Numbered from the stretch's first letter, positions 20,916 to 29,438 are shown. The stretch: DNA of 64,000 nt from CADEEN01 sp963706685 (GCA_963706685.1 CAVPMY010000002.1:403529-467528); one strand, 5' to 3'. A program made the numbers and translations. Notes: generated by a model not told the origin, from the sequence alone.

Positions 20916-21005
20916 TTCCCGCGTTCGCGCGGTCTTCACGGCCCCTGCCGAGCCATCGCCTCCGCTACCATCGTTGCGCACTGCACAGTGCGCAGGAGGA
21001 ACCGG

Positions 21006-21527
21006 ATGGACAACAGCACACCACCCCCATCGTCTCAACGCTATGCACCGCCGACGGCCGATGTCGCCGATGTCGCGGTCGGCGACGGGACCCAACTCGC
21101 CGGGCGCGGCCAGCGACTCGGCGGCGCCATCATCGACGGCGTGATCCTGCTCGGCCTGTGGTGGCTCGTCGGGTCGGTGACGCCGTGGAACATCTTCTCG
21201 CCCAAGATGGCGCAAGCCGGCTTCGCCTCGATGCTGGGCATGCAGCTGGTGGGTCTGCTGCTGTTTGCTGCCGTGAACGGCTACCTGCTGGCCACACGCG
21301 GTCAGACGGTGGCCAAGAAACTGCTGGGCATGCGCATCGTGCGCCCCGACGGATCGGCGGCAACGGCTGGCCGCACGATCGGCCTGCGCTACGGCGTCGG
21401 TTGGCTGATCTCCGCCATCCCCGCCGTCGGTGCGTTTTTTGCGCTGATCGACGCGTTGCTGATCTTTCGCGCCAATCGCCGCTGCCTGCACGATCTGATC
21501 GCCGACACGATCGTCGTCAAGACCTGA
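21006..21527 (+). CDS. RDD family membrane protein 1
   Basis: This 173-residue protein has a proline-rich cytoplasmic leader (STPPPSSQRYAPPTADV) and an RDD domain. The domain opens AGRGQRLGGAIIDGVILLGL, with Arg and Asp at the positions that name the family, and shows TRGQTVAKKLLGMRIVR and ANRRCLHDLIADTIVV. About three membrane helices are predicted. Family function is unclear; transport or membrane homeostasis has been proposed. ATG at 21006 is supported by GGAGGA 5 nt upstream. A GTG slightly upstream (20988) would add six residues but lacks such a site. Confidence 0.88.
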   Translation: MDNSTPPPSSQRYAPPTADVADVAVGDGTQLAGRGQRLGGAIIDGVILLGLWWLVGSVTPWNIFSPKMAQAGFASMLGMQLVGLLLFAAVNGYLLATRGQTVAKKLLGMRIVRPDGSAATAGRTIGLRYGVGWLISAIPAVGAFFALIDALLIFRANRRCLHDLIADTIVVKT

Positions 21528-21548
21528 GACCTCGCCCAAAGTGTCGGC

Positions 21549-21614
21549 CCCAAGCTCGCTTCGCTCGCGTCCCCCGAGGGAAGTTCAGGCCGCTTGGGGC
21601 GGCCCGGCGCTGGC
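21549..21614. repeat. Single dispersed GC-rich repeat copy before the second RDD gene
   Basis: The stretch shares CCCCAAGCTCGCTTCGCTCG with the tandem array at 18862 and ends with GGGGCGGCCCGGCGCTGG immediately before the ATG at 21618. Its middle differs from the array unit. It fills most of the 90-bp gap between the two RDD genes and, as at thrB, supplies the sequence directly upstream of the start codon. Confidence 0.75.
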
Positions 21615-21617
21615 CTG

Positions 21618-22313
21618 ATGCGCCTCGACACCCTCACCAGCGCCGAAACCCCGGAAGGCATCGCGCTGGCGCTGCGGCCGGCCGGCGTGGTGGCACGCGC
21701 GGGTGCGTTCGCGCTCGACCTGCTGATCCGCGGCGCATTGCTGATGGCCGCCGGCATGGTGCTGGCGCCGCTCGGCCGCTTCGGCGGCGGGTTGGCGCTG
21801 ATCCTGTGGTTCGCCCTCGAATGGTTCTACCCGGTGCTGTTCGAGCTGCTGCCCGGCGGCGCCACGCCGGGCAAGCGCGCCTTCGGCCTGCGCGTGACGA
21901 TGGACAGCGGCCTGCCGATCACGCCGGCCGCGTCGCTGCTGCGCAACCTGCTGCGCAGCGCCGACTTCCTGCCCGTCGGCTATGGCCTCGGACTGGCCTC
22001 GGTGCTGATGCGCAGCGATTTCAAACGCCTCGGTGATCTGGCCGCCGGCACGATCGTCGTCCATGTGCATCGGCCGACGCTGCATGGCGCGCTGCCGCAA
22101 GCCGCGCCCGCCGCGCCCGCACGCCCCCTGTCGCCACGCGCACAAGCCGCCGTCATTGCCTGGGCCGGCCGGGCGACGCGCATCACCGAAGCGCGACTGG
22201 CCGAGCTGGCGCAGATCGCCGCCCCGGCCACCGGCGCCAGCGAAGGCACGCCCGCGCGCGACGCGGTGCTGCGGCTGTTGTCGGTGGCGCACTGGCTGCT
22301 CGGCAAGCGATGA
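21618..22313 (+). CDS. RDD family membrane protein 2
   Basis: This 231-residue RDD protein opens MRLDTLTSAETPEGIALALR. The domain shows VARAGAFALDLLIRGALLMA, GGATPGKRAFGLRVTMDSGL and RSDFKRLGDLAAGTIVVHV. A hydrophilic C-terminal tail of about 70 residues (LSPRAQAAVIAWAGRATRI) is extra compared with the first RDD protein. It is the first gene of the RDD-SpoIIM-MoxR-DUF58 cluster and shares ATGA with the next gene, so the two are translationally coupled. A role with SpoIIM in the membrane part of a MoxR-linked complex is inferred from conserved gene order. Confidence 0.85.
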   Translation: MRLDTLTSAETPEGIALALRPAGVVARAGAFALDLLIRGALLMAAGMVLAPLGRFGGGLALILWFALEWFYPVLFELLPGGATPGKRAFGLRVTMDSGLPITPAASLLRNLLRSADFLPVGYGLGLASVLMRSDFKRLGDLAAGTIVVHVHRPTLHGALPQAAPAAPARPLSPRAQAAVIAWAGRATRITEARLAELAQIAAPATGASEGTPARDAVLRLLSVAHWLLGKR

Positions 22314-23329
22314 CGCCGCTGCAGTTCGAAGACCTGTACCGCGCGCGCTGGAGCGAGCTCGAAGCGGCGCTCGATCGGCTCGATGGCCACAAGGCCGGCA
22401 AGCGTTCGTCGGCTGGGCGCGCCTTCAACGTCACCCCCTCGGCGCCCGACGCGGCGCGCGTTGCCGCGCTCTACCGCAGCGCCTGCGAACATCTGGCCCT
22501 GGCGCGCGCACGCGACTACCCGGTGCACCTGATCGAGCGGCTCGATCAACTCACCCACCGTGCACACCAGCGCATCTACCATCGCGCCGAGCCGGCCACA
22601 GGCCGCGTGGCGCGCATGTTTCTCGTCGGCATACCGCAATCCGTGCGCGCGCATGGCTGGTACGTGCTGGCGGCCACGCTCGCTTTTGCCCTGCCGCTGA
22701 TCGGCACGGCCATCGGCGCCGCGTTCGAGCCCGGCTTCGCGCTGATGCTTCACGACGCACCGTCGCTGCGCAGCTACGAGCAGATGTACGGCAGCGAGGT
22801 CGAAGCCTATGGCCGCCAGCGCGGCGCCGACAGCGACTTCCAGATGCTCGGCTACTACATCATGAACAACATCGGCATCGCCTTTCGCACCTTTGCCGGC
22901 GGCCTGTTCGCCGGCATCGGCGCGCTGTTCGTGCTGGTCTTCAATGGCCTGTATGCCGGCGCGATCGCCGGCCACCTGACGTCGCGCGGCCTCGGCGGCA
23001 ACTTCTACGCCTTCGTCGTCACCCACGGTGCGTTCGAGCTCACTGCCATCGTGCTGTCCGGCGCCGCCGGCCTGGCCATCGGCCACGCGCTGCTGGCGCC
23101 AGGGCGAAATACACGCGGCCGCGCCTTGCGCGAGGCGGCGACGCGGGTGGTGCCGGTGCTCTACGGGGTGTTCGCGTTGCTCGTCGTGGCCGCAGTCGTC
23201 GAAGCGTTCTGGTCGTCGGCGCGCTGGGTGCCGCATGAAGTGAAGTACGGCGTCGGCGGCCTGTGCTGGCTGCTCGTCATCGGCTGGCTGGCCTGGCAAG
23301 GCCGTGCGGAGACACGCCGTGCGCATTGA
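22310..23329 (+). CDS. SpoIIM/DUF95 family integral membrane protein
   Basis: This 339-residue protein has a cytoplasmic N-terminal helical region of about 110 residues (FEDLYRARWSELEAALDRLD). The membrane domain of the stage II sporulation protein M family follows, with five or six helices (YYIMNNIGIAFRTFAGGLFA, VVTHGAFELTAIVLSGAAGL). The conserved NNI-x-x-A-F and H-G-x-x-E-L signatures are both present. This organism group does not sporulate, so the name reflects homology only. The start overlaps the RDD stop in ATGA, and the next gene overlaps its 3' end by 11 nt. Confidence 0.88.
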   Translation: MTPLQFEDLYRARWSELEAALDRLDGHKAGKRSSAGRAFNVTPSAPDAARVAALYRSACEHLALARARDYPVHLIERLDQLTHRAHQRIYHRAEPATGRVARMFLVGIPQSVRAHGWYVLAATLAFALPLIGTAIGAAFEPGFALMLHDAPSLRSYEQMYGSEVEAYGRQRGADSDFQMLGYYIMNNIGIAFRTFAGGLFAGIGALFVLVFNGLYAGAIAGHLTSRGLGGNFYAFVVTHGAFELTAIVLSGAAGLAIGHALLAPGRNTRGRALREAATRVVPVLYGVFALLVVAAVVEAFWSSARWVPHEVKYGVGGLCWLLVIGWLAWQGRAETRRAH

Positions 23330-24050
23330 GGCCCTGGCGATCACGCTGCGGCCGCGGCCGATGAGCGAGGCCGCCGATCTCGGCCAGCGCCTCGTGCAAG
23401 TCCATGCGACATCAATCTGGCGCTGCTACTGGCCGGTGTGGGCCGCGGTGTTGCTGCTCGCCCTGTCGACCGTGGAGATCGCCGCCTGGCTGCCGGGTGT
23501 CGTCATCTTCTGGCTCAAGCCCTGGCTCGATCGCAGCCTGCTGTTCGTCCTGTCACGCGCCGTGTTCGGCGAATCGACACGCTGGGTCGACCTGTGGGTC
23601 GCGCGGCGCGAGGTCTTCACGCGCTCGCTGTTGCGCACGCTGACGATCGCGCGGCTGTCGCCCTGGCGCGCCTTCACCGCGCCGATCGGCCAGCTCGAAG
23701 GCCAACGCGGCGCGGCGCGGCGCAAGCGCCGGGCCGTGCTGCTCGGCAGCCAGCGCGGCGCCGTCATGGGAGTGCAGTTCGTCTACGCCAACCTGGAGAT
23801 GGTGGTGGTGACGGCGCTGGTGGCGCTGGTGGCCTGGTTCCTGCCCGACGGCCTGCAAGGCGAACTCTGGGCGCTCTACCGCGACGGCGATTCGGCATCG
23901 CTGCAGGCCGCAATGGCGCTCGGCTACGGCCTGGTCGTGCTGGCACTCGAGCCGTTTTACGTGGCCGCCGGTTTTGCGATGTACCTGAACCGCCGCGTCG
24001 AGCTCGAGGCCTGGGACATCGAGCAGGAGTTTCGCTTTGCATTTGCGTGA
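23319..24050 (+). CDS. Conserved membrane protein of the MoxR cluster
   Basis: This protein of about 243 residues has no motif I recognise. It starts at GTG 23319 (VRIEALAITLRPRPMSEAAD), overlapping the SpoIIM stop. Membrane segments lie at about residues 40-75 (WPVWAAVLLLALSTVEIAAW) and two later ones (VVVTALVALVAWFLP and ALGYGLVVLALEPFYVAAGF). Between them is a basic cytoplasmic loop (LEGQRGAARRKRRAVL). Position between SpoIIM and DUF4129 marks it as a membrane component of the same system. A comparable unnamed membrane protein occurs in related clusters. Confidence 0.7.
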   Translation: MRIEALAITLRPRPMSEAADLGQRLVQVHATSIWRCYWPVWAAVLLLALSTVEIAAWLPGVVIFWLKPWLDRSLLFVLSRAVFGESTRWVDLWVARREVFTRSLLRTLTIARLSPWRAFTAPIGQLEGQRGAARRKRRAVLLGSQRGAVMGVQFVYANLEMVVVTALVALVAWFLPDGLQGELWALYRDGDSASLQAAMALGYGLVVLALEPFYVAAGFAMYLNRRVELEAWDIEQEFRFAFA

Positions 24051-24051
24051 T

Positions 24052-24861
24052 ATGGCCCACCCCCGGAGCGGCCTGCGGCCGCACCCCCTCAAGGGGGCAA
24101 CGCCGACGAACCGGCAAAGCCGGATCCGTGGCGTTCGCTGGGTTGTGCTCTCGCTGTCGCTCGTGCTTTCACTTTCAGGCGCTCTCGCCGCAGATGCTGC
24201 GCCAACGCCGCAGCAAATCCGCAACGCCACCGAAGCCGTGTACAACGACCCGCACCTGCATGGCCTGAAGGCCGACCGCGTGCTGCGTTTCAAGAACCGC
24301 GATCAGCCCAGGGCCGCGGCGCCAACGAGCGAGATGGGCTGGCTGCGCGATCTGGTGCGCTGGTTCACTGAAGCCGGGCGCTGGCTGGTCTGGCTCGGCC
24401 TGGCGGCGCTGGCGGCGTTGCTCATCGTTTATCTGCGCCGCTGGATCGCCGTGCGCGGCGATGCCGCCGCGGGCCGCGCGCTGGTGTTGCCCAGCCATGT
24501 GCGCGACCTCGACATCCGCCCGCAAAGCCTGCCCGACGATCTGCCGGCCGCCGTGCGCGCACTGTGGCAGCGCGGCGAGTCGCGCGCGGCGCTGTCGCTG
24601 CTCTACCGCGGCGCGCTGTCGCGCCTCGTCCATGATCACGCCGTGCCGGTGCGCGCGGCCAGCACCGAGGGCGAATGCGCCACGCTGGCCGCACGCCATC
24701 TCGACGCCGAGCGCGGCGCCTTCGTCGGCCGCCTGATCGGCCTGTGGCAGGTGGCGGTGTACGGCGCGCGCCTGCCCGACAGCGGCGCTGTGCTCGCCGT
24801 ATGCGACGAGTTCAACGCGCGTCTGCCCAGGCAGGCGCCGCCAACCGCCCGTGCAGCATGA
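24052..24861 (+). CDS. DUF4129 domain protein with a repeat-derived N-terminus
   Basis: The protein of about 269 residues carries a hydrophobic signal (VVLSLSLVLSLSGALAADA), a periplasmic region (RNATEAVYNDPHLHGL), a membrane helix (WLVWLGLAALAALLIVYLRR) and a cytoplasmic DUF4129 domain (ESRAALSLLYRGALSRLVHD, then STEGECATLA). The first 25 or so residues (AHPRSGLRPHPLKGATPTNR) come from a palindromic repeat between the upstream stop and the signal peptide. ATG 24052 is assumed. An in-frame TTG at 24037 or a GTG just before the hydrophobic segment (about 24145) could be used instead. It ends in ATGA overlap with the DUF4350 gene. Confidence 0.8.
   Translation: MAHPRSGLRPHPLKGATPTNRQSRIRGVRWVVLSLSLVLSLSGALAADAAPTPQQIRNATEAVYNDPHLHGLKADRVLRFKNRDQPRAAAPTSEMGWLRDLVRWFTEAGRWLVWLGLAALAALLIVYLRRWIAVRGDAAAGRALVLPSHVRDLDIRPQSLPDDLPAAVRALWQRGESRAALSLLYRGALSRLVHDHAVPVRAASTEGECATLAARHLDAERGAFVGRLIGLWQVAVYGARLPDSGAVLAVCDEFNARLPRQAPPTARAA
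24058..24132. repeat. GC-rich palindromic repeat translated at the DUF4129 N-terminus
   Basis: The segment contains the palindrome CCCCCTCAAGGGGG (24084-24097) and the perfect stem CCGGC-AAA-GCCGG (24111-24123). The first core resembles the CCCCCCAAGGGGGC of the repeats at 18862. It lies between the stop of the upstream gene and the signal peptide of the DUF4129 protein and reads through in frame. Confidence 0.65.
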
Positions 24862-26138
24862 CGCGGCCGTCGAGTGAAACCACGCTCAACCTGCTCGCGC
24901 TGGCGGCGTTGCTGGCGCTCGGTGCGTGGTTGATGTCTGCGACCGAGTGGGTCGATGTCTGGCGGCCGACCCCCGCCCGCGGCGAGGCCGCGCGCGACCC
25001 GCACTACGCGATCAAGCAGATCGTCGCCCGGCTCGGCGGCAAGGTGGCGTCGCCGGACAGCCTCGAGCGCCTGCCGCCGCCCGGCGCGACACTGGTGCTG
25101 CAATCCAATGACTGGGATTTCCTGCCCGGCCGCAACCAGCAGTTGCGCAACTGGGTCGAGGTCCAGGGCGGCCATCTCGTGCTGCCGAGTTTCGGCGTCA
25201 CCGGCGAAGACATCCCCTGGGTGCCGATTCGCCAGAAGTCATTGACACGACAGCAGCTTCCTGGCGATGACGAAGACGAAGACGAAGACGAAGACGAAGA
25301 CACCAGGCTGCCTGACCGAAGGACACCGACGCGCCAACGTCCTCTCGATCCCAATCTCGTCGGGCCCGCCAACAACCCGCAGCAGCAGTGTCCGACGCTG
25401 ACCGAATCCGCAGCCGCCGACGGCGGCGCCGAGGCGCGGCGTTTGCGCCTGTGCAGCGGCGATTGGGCCGCGCGCCTCGAGCCGCTGCCGTGGGCCAAGC
25501 CGTCATGGTCGATCGACGGCCAACGCGGCGCGCACACGTTACGCGTGCCCGTCGGCAAGGGCCGCGTCACGGCCATTGCCGAATTCGGCTACCTGGCCAA
25601 TCACAACCTGTTCCGCGGTGATCACGCACAGGCCGCCATCGCTGCCCTCGACCTGCGCGCCGGCGACGAGGTCTGGTTCGTGATGGACGAAAAGCGCGAG
25701 GCGCTGCTGAAATGGCTCTGGCATCGCGCCGGCCCGGCGATCGGGCTGGCGCTGTTGGCGATTGCCTTCGCGCTCTGGCGCGGCGCCGTTCGCTTTGGCC
25801 CGCTGCTGCCGCAAGCGCCGCTGGCGCGGCGCTCGGTGGCCGAACAGATCCGCGGCACGGCGGCATTCGTGCTGCGCGGCGGCGGTGCGCCCCTGCTCGT
25901 CGCGGCGCGGCGCGCGCTCGACGACGCAGCCCGTCAGCGCATCGCCGGCTACAGCGGCATGACGATGGCGCAGCGCATCGACGCGCTGCGCCACCCGACC
26001 GGATTGGCCGCTGACATGTTGACGCGCGCGCTCGACCCGACGCTGCCGCCCGGGCGCGGCCGCGCGCTGGCCGACAAGCTGGCCCTCATCGAACAAGTAC
26101 GGCGACGGCTCGCCTTCAACGCCGCAACGACTCCCTGA
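24858..26138 (+). CDS. DUF4350 domain protein with acidic repeat
   Basis: The protein of about 426 residues has an N-terminal membrane helix (LNLLALAALLALGAWLMSA). A DUF4350 region follows (DPHYAIKQIVARLGGKVASP, LPPPGATLVLQSNDWDFLPG), then GKGRVTAIAEFGYLANHNLF and a second membrane helix (AGPAIGLALLAIAFALW). The tail is cytoplasmic and helical. The middle carries an acidic run encoded by five GACGAA units at 25269-25298. The fold is GATase-like and probably binds a ligand in the periplasm; no enzyme activity is evident. ATG at 24858 overlaps the upstream TGA. Confidence 0.8.
   Translation: MTRPSSETTLNLLALAALLALGAWLMSATEWVDVWRPTPARGEAARDPHYAIKQIVARLGGKVASPDSLERLPPPGATLVLQSNDWDFLPGRNQQLRNWVEVQGGHLVLPSFGVTGEDIPWVPIRQKSLTRQQLPGDDEDEDEDEDEDTRLPDRRTPTRQRPLDPNLVGPANNPQQQCPTLTESAAADGGAEARRLRLCSGDWAARLEPLPWAKPSWSIDGQRGAHTLRVPVGKGRVTAIAEFGYLANHNLFRGDHAQAAIAALDLRAGDEVWFVMDEKREALLKWLWHRAGPAIGLALLAIAFALWRGAVRFGPLLPQAPLARRSVAEQIRGTAAFVLRGGGAPLLVAARRALDDAARQRIAGYSGMTMAQRIDALRHPTGLAADMLTRALDPTLPPGRGRALADKLALIEQVRRRLAFNAATTP
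25269..25301 (+). repeat. GACGAA hexanucleotide microsatellite, five units plus GAC
   Basis: Five perfect GACGAA units followed by GAC encode alternating Asp and Glu inside the DUF4350 protein. Because the unit is six bases, slippage would change protein length by two residues without shifting the frame. Confidence 0.9.
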
Positions 26139-26153
26139 CGAAAGGACCCTGGC

Positions 26154-27149
26154 ATGTCACTCAACCCGACCGACGTCACGCGCGCGCAAGAAGTGCTGGA
26201 CGCGCTGCGCGAGGAGATCGGCAAGGCGGTCGTCGGCCAGCGCCAAGCCGTGGACCAGTTGCTGGTGAGCCTGCTGGCCGCCGGCCATGTGCTGATCGAA
26301 GGCGTGCCCGGCCTGGGCAAGACGCTGCTGGCGCGTGCGCTCGGCAAGTCGCTGTCGCTGCAGGTCGCTCGCGTGCAGTTCACGCCCGACCTGATGCCGT
26401 CGGACATCACCGGCCACGCCGTCCTCGACACCACCACGCGCGGCGAAGGCAGTGCGCTGGGCACGCTGCGTGTGCTGCGCGGCCCGGTCTTCACCAACCT
26501 GCTGGTGGCCGACGAGATCAACCGCGCGCCGGCGAAGACGCAGGCCGCACTGCTCGAGGTGATGCAGGAAGCGCAGGTCACGCTCGAAGGCCAGACGCTC
26601 GCCTTGTCCAGGCCCTTCATGGTGATGGCCACGCAGAACCCGCTGGAGACCGAGGGCACCTACCCGCTGCCCGAAGCGCAACTCGATCGCTTCTTGCTGA
26701 AGATCGACATCGGCTACCCGCCGCACGACGAAGAAACCGCGATCGTCGATCGCGCCACATTGGGCCAGGCCGGCGACCGGCTGCCGCTCGACGGCGTCAC
26801 GCAGCGCGTCGAAGAGCGCCATGTCCTGACGCTGCAGAACATGGCCGCCGCCGTGCGCGTCGATGGCAAGGTCACCGACTATGCGGTGCGCATCGTGCGC
26901 GCGACGCGCAGCACGCCGGGCTTGTCCAACGGCGCCGGCCCGCGCGGGGCGATTGCATTGATCCGCGCTGCGCGCGCGGCCGCACTGATGGCCGGCCGCG
27001 ATTTCACAACGCCGGATGACGTGAAGCACCTGGCCCTGTCTGCGCTGCGCCACCGCGTGATGCTGGCGCCCGATGCACAGCTCGAAGGGCGGCGCGTCGA
27101 TGAGCTGCTGGCGACGCTGCTCGAGGGCGTCGATGCGCCCAGGATGTAG
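26154..27149 (+). CDS. MoxR-family AAA+ ATPase
   Basis: This 331-residue AAA+ ATPase shows Walker A GVPGLGKTLLARAL (about residue 52), Walker B LVADEINRAPAKTQAALLEV, sensor 1 VMATQNPLETEGTYPLPEAQ and the Arg finger region LDRFLLKIDIGYP. MoxR proteins act as chaperone-like ATPases that activate or assemble client proteins, usually with a DUF58/VWA partner, which is the next gene. ATG 26154 has GGA about 8 nt upstream. It starts 15 nt after the DUF4350 stop in the same operon. Confidence 0.95.
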   Translation: MSLNPTDVTRAQEVLDALREEIGKAVVGQRQAVDQLLVSLLAAGHVLIEGVPGLGKTLLARALGKSLSLQVARVQFTPDLMPSDITGHAVLDTTTRGEGSALGTLRVLRGPVFTNLLVADEINRAPAKTQAALLEVMQEAQVTLEGQTLALSRPFMVMATQNPLETEGTYPLPEAQLDRFLLKIDIGYPPHDEETAIVDRATLGQAGDRLPLDGVTQRVEERHVLTLQNMAAAVRVDGKVTDYAVRIVRATRSTPGLSNGAGPRGAIALIRAARAAALMAGRDFTTPDDVKHLALSALRHRVMLAPDAQLEGRRVDELLATLLEGVDAPRM

Positions 27150-27155
27150 CGGCCG

Positions 27156-28502
27156 GTGAAGCTGCTGCCCTCGCGCCTCACCCTCTACGCCCTGCTCGGC
27201 GGGTCGGCGGCGGCTTTGGCGGCACTGTTGCTGCACGTGCCCGCAGCCGATGTCGGCAGCGCGGTGCTCGGCGCCCTGGCGCTCGGCGGGCTGTGGATCG
27301 TGCTCGACCTCGGGCTGACCCGCCGCGCGTGGCGCGCAGAACCCCTGACGTGGACGCGCCGCCTGCCCGACGCCTTCGCGCTCGGCGTGCAGCGCACGAT
27401 CGACGGCACGCTGGTCAACTCCGGCACCCGACGCTGGCGCGTGGCCTTTTTCGACCATGCCGACCCCGACCTCGACCCGCAAGGCCTGCCGGTCAGTGCC
27501 GACTTGCACGCCCATGTACAGGCACAGCTGCGCTACACCGTGCAGCCACGTCGCCGCGGCCGCGTCGCCTTCGAAGGCGCCGATGTTCGCGTGCAAAGCC
27601 TGGGCCGCAGCCTGGAACTGCAGTGGCGCATCGGCGAAGCCCAGACGCGCCCTGTGTTTCCCAACTTCGCATCGGTATCGCGCTACGCCTGGCTGGCCAC
27701 CGATCGGCGGCTGGCCGACATCGGCATCAAGACGCAGGTGCAGCGCGGCGAAGGCACCGACTTCAAGCAGCTCGCCGAATACCGCGCCGGCGACTCGATC
27801 CGTCACATCGACTGGAAGGCCACGCTCAAGCAATCGCGGCCGATCGTGCGCCAGTTCCAGGACGAGCGCGACCAGTGCGTGATCTTCCTGATCGACTGCG
27901 GCCGCCGCATGCGCGCCGATGAGGGAACGGTTCATGGCAGCCACTTCGACGAAGCGCTCAACGCCACGATGCTGCTGGCCCACGTGGCGCTGAAGGACGG
28001 CGACGAGGTCGGCGCCATCACCTTCGGCACCGCGCCCGAGCACAGGCGCTCGTTCGCGCCGCGCAAGGGCCTGGCCACGCTGTCCGCGCTGACGGCGGTG
28101 CTGCACGACATCCAGCCCGAAGCCACGCATTCCGATTACCTGATCGCTGCGCGCGACCTGATGCGCGTGCATGCCAAGCGTGCGCTGATCGTCTTGCTGA
28201 CCAACTTCCGCGATGAAGACGCCCCCGAACTCGACGCTGCATTGAAACTGTTGCGCAGCCGCCACCTCGTGCTGCTGGCCTCCTTGCGCGAGCGCGCGCT
28301 GCGCGAAATGACCGAGCAGCCGCTGACGGCGTCGCACCACGCCGTCGAAGTGGCCGGCGCCCACCTGTTTGCGCAGGCCCGGCGCGACGCCTTTCGGCGC
28401 CTGGCCGAGCGTGACGCGCTGATGGTCGATGCCGAGCCTGAGGGGTTGGCGGTGGCGCTGGTAAACCGCTATCGTGCGGTCAAGCGCGCCGGACTACTCT
28501 AG
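27156..28502 (+). CDS. DUF58 domain protein, VWA-like partner of MoxR
   Basis: This 448-residue protein has two N-terminal membrane helices (residues about 6-50), a beta-rich region and a DUF58 domain. The domain signature is YRAGDSIRHIDWKATLKQSR, then PIVRQFQDERDQ. A von Willebrand A-like fold follows: FLIDCGRRMRADEG, a degenerate metal site in which the usual D-x-S-x-S is D-C-G-R-R. The start is GTG 27156, 6 nt after the MoxR stop. DUF58 proteins are the usual partners of MoxR ATPases at the membrane. Confidence 0.88.
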   Translation: MKLLPSRLTLYALLGGSAAALAALLLHVPAADVGSAVLGALALGGLWIVLDLGLTRRAWRAEPLTWTRRLPDAFALGVQRTIDGTLVNSGTRRWRVAFFDHADPDLDPQGLPVSADLHAHVQAQLRYTVQPRRRGRVAFEGADVRVQSLGRSLELQWRIGEAQTRPVFPNFASVSRYAWLATDRRLADIGIKTQVQRGEGTDFKQLAEYRAGDSIRHIDWKATLKQSRPIVRQFQDERDQCVIFLIDCGRRMRADEGTVHGSHFDEALNATMLLAHVALKDGDEVGAITFGTAPEHRRSFAPRKGLATLSALTAVLHDIQPEATHSDYLIAARDLMRVHAKRALIVLLTNFRDEDAPELDAALKLLRSRHLVLLASLRERALREMTEQPLTASHHAVEVAGAHLFAQARRDAFRRLAERDALMVDAEPEGLAVALVNRYRAVKRAGLL

Positions 28503-28508
28503 ACACCC

Positions 28509-29156
28509 ATGAAAACCTCGCATGCCACCACGATGGCCGTTCTCGGCCTATGGGCCGTCGCGGCGGCTGCGCAGACCGTGACCCTCAACGGCTACATCGG
28601 CGCACACAAAGCACTGCTCGTCATCGACGGCCAGCCGCAGACCCTGGCTGTCGGTGCCACTGTGCGCGGCGTGCGGCTGTTGTCGCTGTCGGAGACTGCG
28701 GCCGAGGTCGAGATCGGCGCGGTGCGGCGCACGCTGGCGCTCGGCGCCGGGCCGGTACGAGCAAGCGAGTCTGTGGCTGGCACCAGCGGCAAGCAGATCG
28801 TGCTCACCGCCGGCACGAACGGCCACTTCCGCACCACAGGCCAGATCAACGGCAAGGCCGTCGAGTTCATGGTCGACACCGGCGCCAGCTCGGTGGTCAT
28901 CAGCCAGGCCGACGCCGACCGCCTGGGCCTGGACTACAAGAACGCGCCGCAAGGGCTGGCCAGCACCGCCAACGGCACGGCGCCGTTCCGGCAGATCGTG
29001 CTCAGCGCGGTGCGCATCGGTGACGTCGAAGTCGCCAACGTCGAAGCCGCCGTCATCCCCGCGCCGATGCGCGGCGTGCTGCTCGGCAACAGCTTCCTGA
29101 TGCGTTTTCAGATGAAGCGCGAAAACGATGTGATGCGGCTCGAGAAGCGCAACTGA
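28509..29156 (+). CDS. Retroviral-type (clan AA) aspartic protease, TIGR02281-like
   Basis: This 215-residue protein has an N-terminal signal or anchor (MAVLGLWAVAAAAQT) and a region related to secreted regulators (TLNGYIGAHKALLVIDGQPQ). The single-domain aspartic protease follows, with catalytic motif FMVDTGASSVVIS (about residue 120) and the GVLLGNSFLMRF flap-end signature. Such enzymes act as dimers in the periplasm; the substrate is unknown. The gene begins 6 nt after DUF58 and may be the last gene of that operon. A perfect hairpin lies 8 nt after its stop. Confidence 0.85.
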   Translation: MKTSHATTMAVLGLWAVAAAAQTVTLNGYIGAHKALLVIDGQPQTLAVGATVRGVRLLSLSETAAEVEIGAVRRTLALGAGPVRASESVAGTSGKQIVLTAGTNGHFRTTGQINGKAVEFMVDTGASSVVISQADADRLGLDYKNAPQGLASTANGTAPFRQIVLSAVRIGDVEVANVEAAVIPAPMRGVLLGNSFLMRFQMKRENDVMRLEKRN

Positions 29157-29164
29157 TGCCGCAT

Positions 29165-29186
29165 CGCAGGGCGTTTGCGCCCTGCG
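29165..29186 (+). terminator. Perfect 9-bp hairpin after the aspartic protease gene
   Basis: CGCAGGGCG pairs with CGCCCTGCG across a TTTG loop, beginning 8 nt after the stop codon. No T-tract follows directly; a TTTTTT lies about 50 nt on, after another GC stem (29216-29230). It could be a weak terminator or an mRNA 3' stabiliser of the MoxR operon. Confidence 0.5.
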
Positions 29187-29285
29187 CCGGGTATGAAATG
29201 TGTCCAGGCTTGACCGGCCGCCCGGCGGCCAAACACGGTTTTTTGCCCATGACGCGACGACGCTCGGCCATGGGCTGCGCCTGAC

Positions 29286-29300
29286 CTGTGTGAAACACAC
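29286..29300. promoter_or_regulatory. Short palindrome upstream of the membrane protein gene
   Basis: TGTGT-GAAAC-ACACA is an interrupted palindrome about 140 nt upstream of the ATG at 29439. It resembles operator half-sites in spacing but matches no regulator that I can name. Confidence 0.25.
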
Positions 29301-29438
29301 ATTAACGGCTCAACACACGGCGCAGCCCCGGCCTGACTAGCCTTGCATGCATCGAGGCAGCCTTGGCCGCGCAGACCGTGCCGGCCTGCCAATTCCCAAC
29401 GCCATGCCTGTCGTCGCGGCGCAACCAAAAACCTCTCC

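Noticed and set aside
26157..28364. 735-residue minus-strand open frame
   Set aside because: It lies opposite moxR and DUF58, which have complete family motifs.
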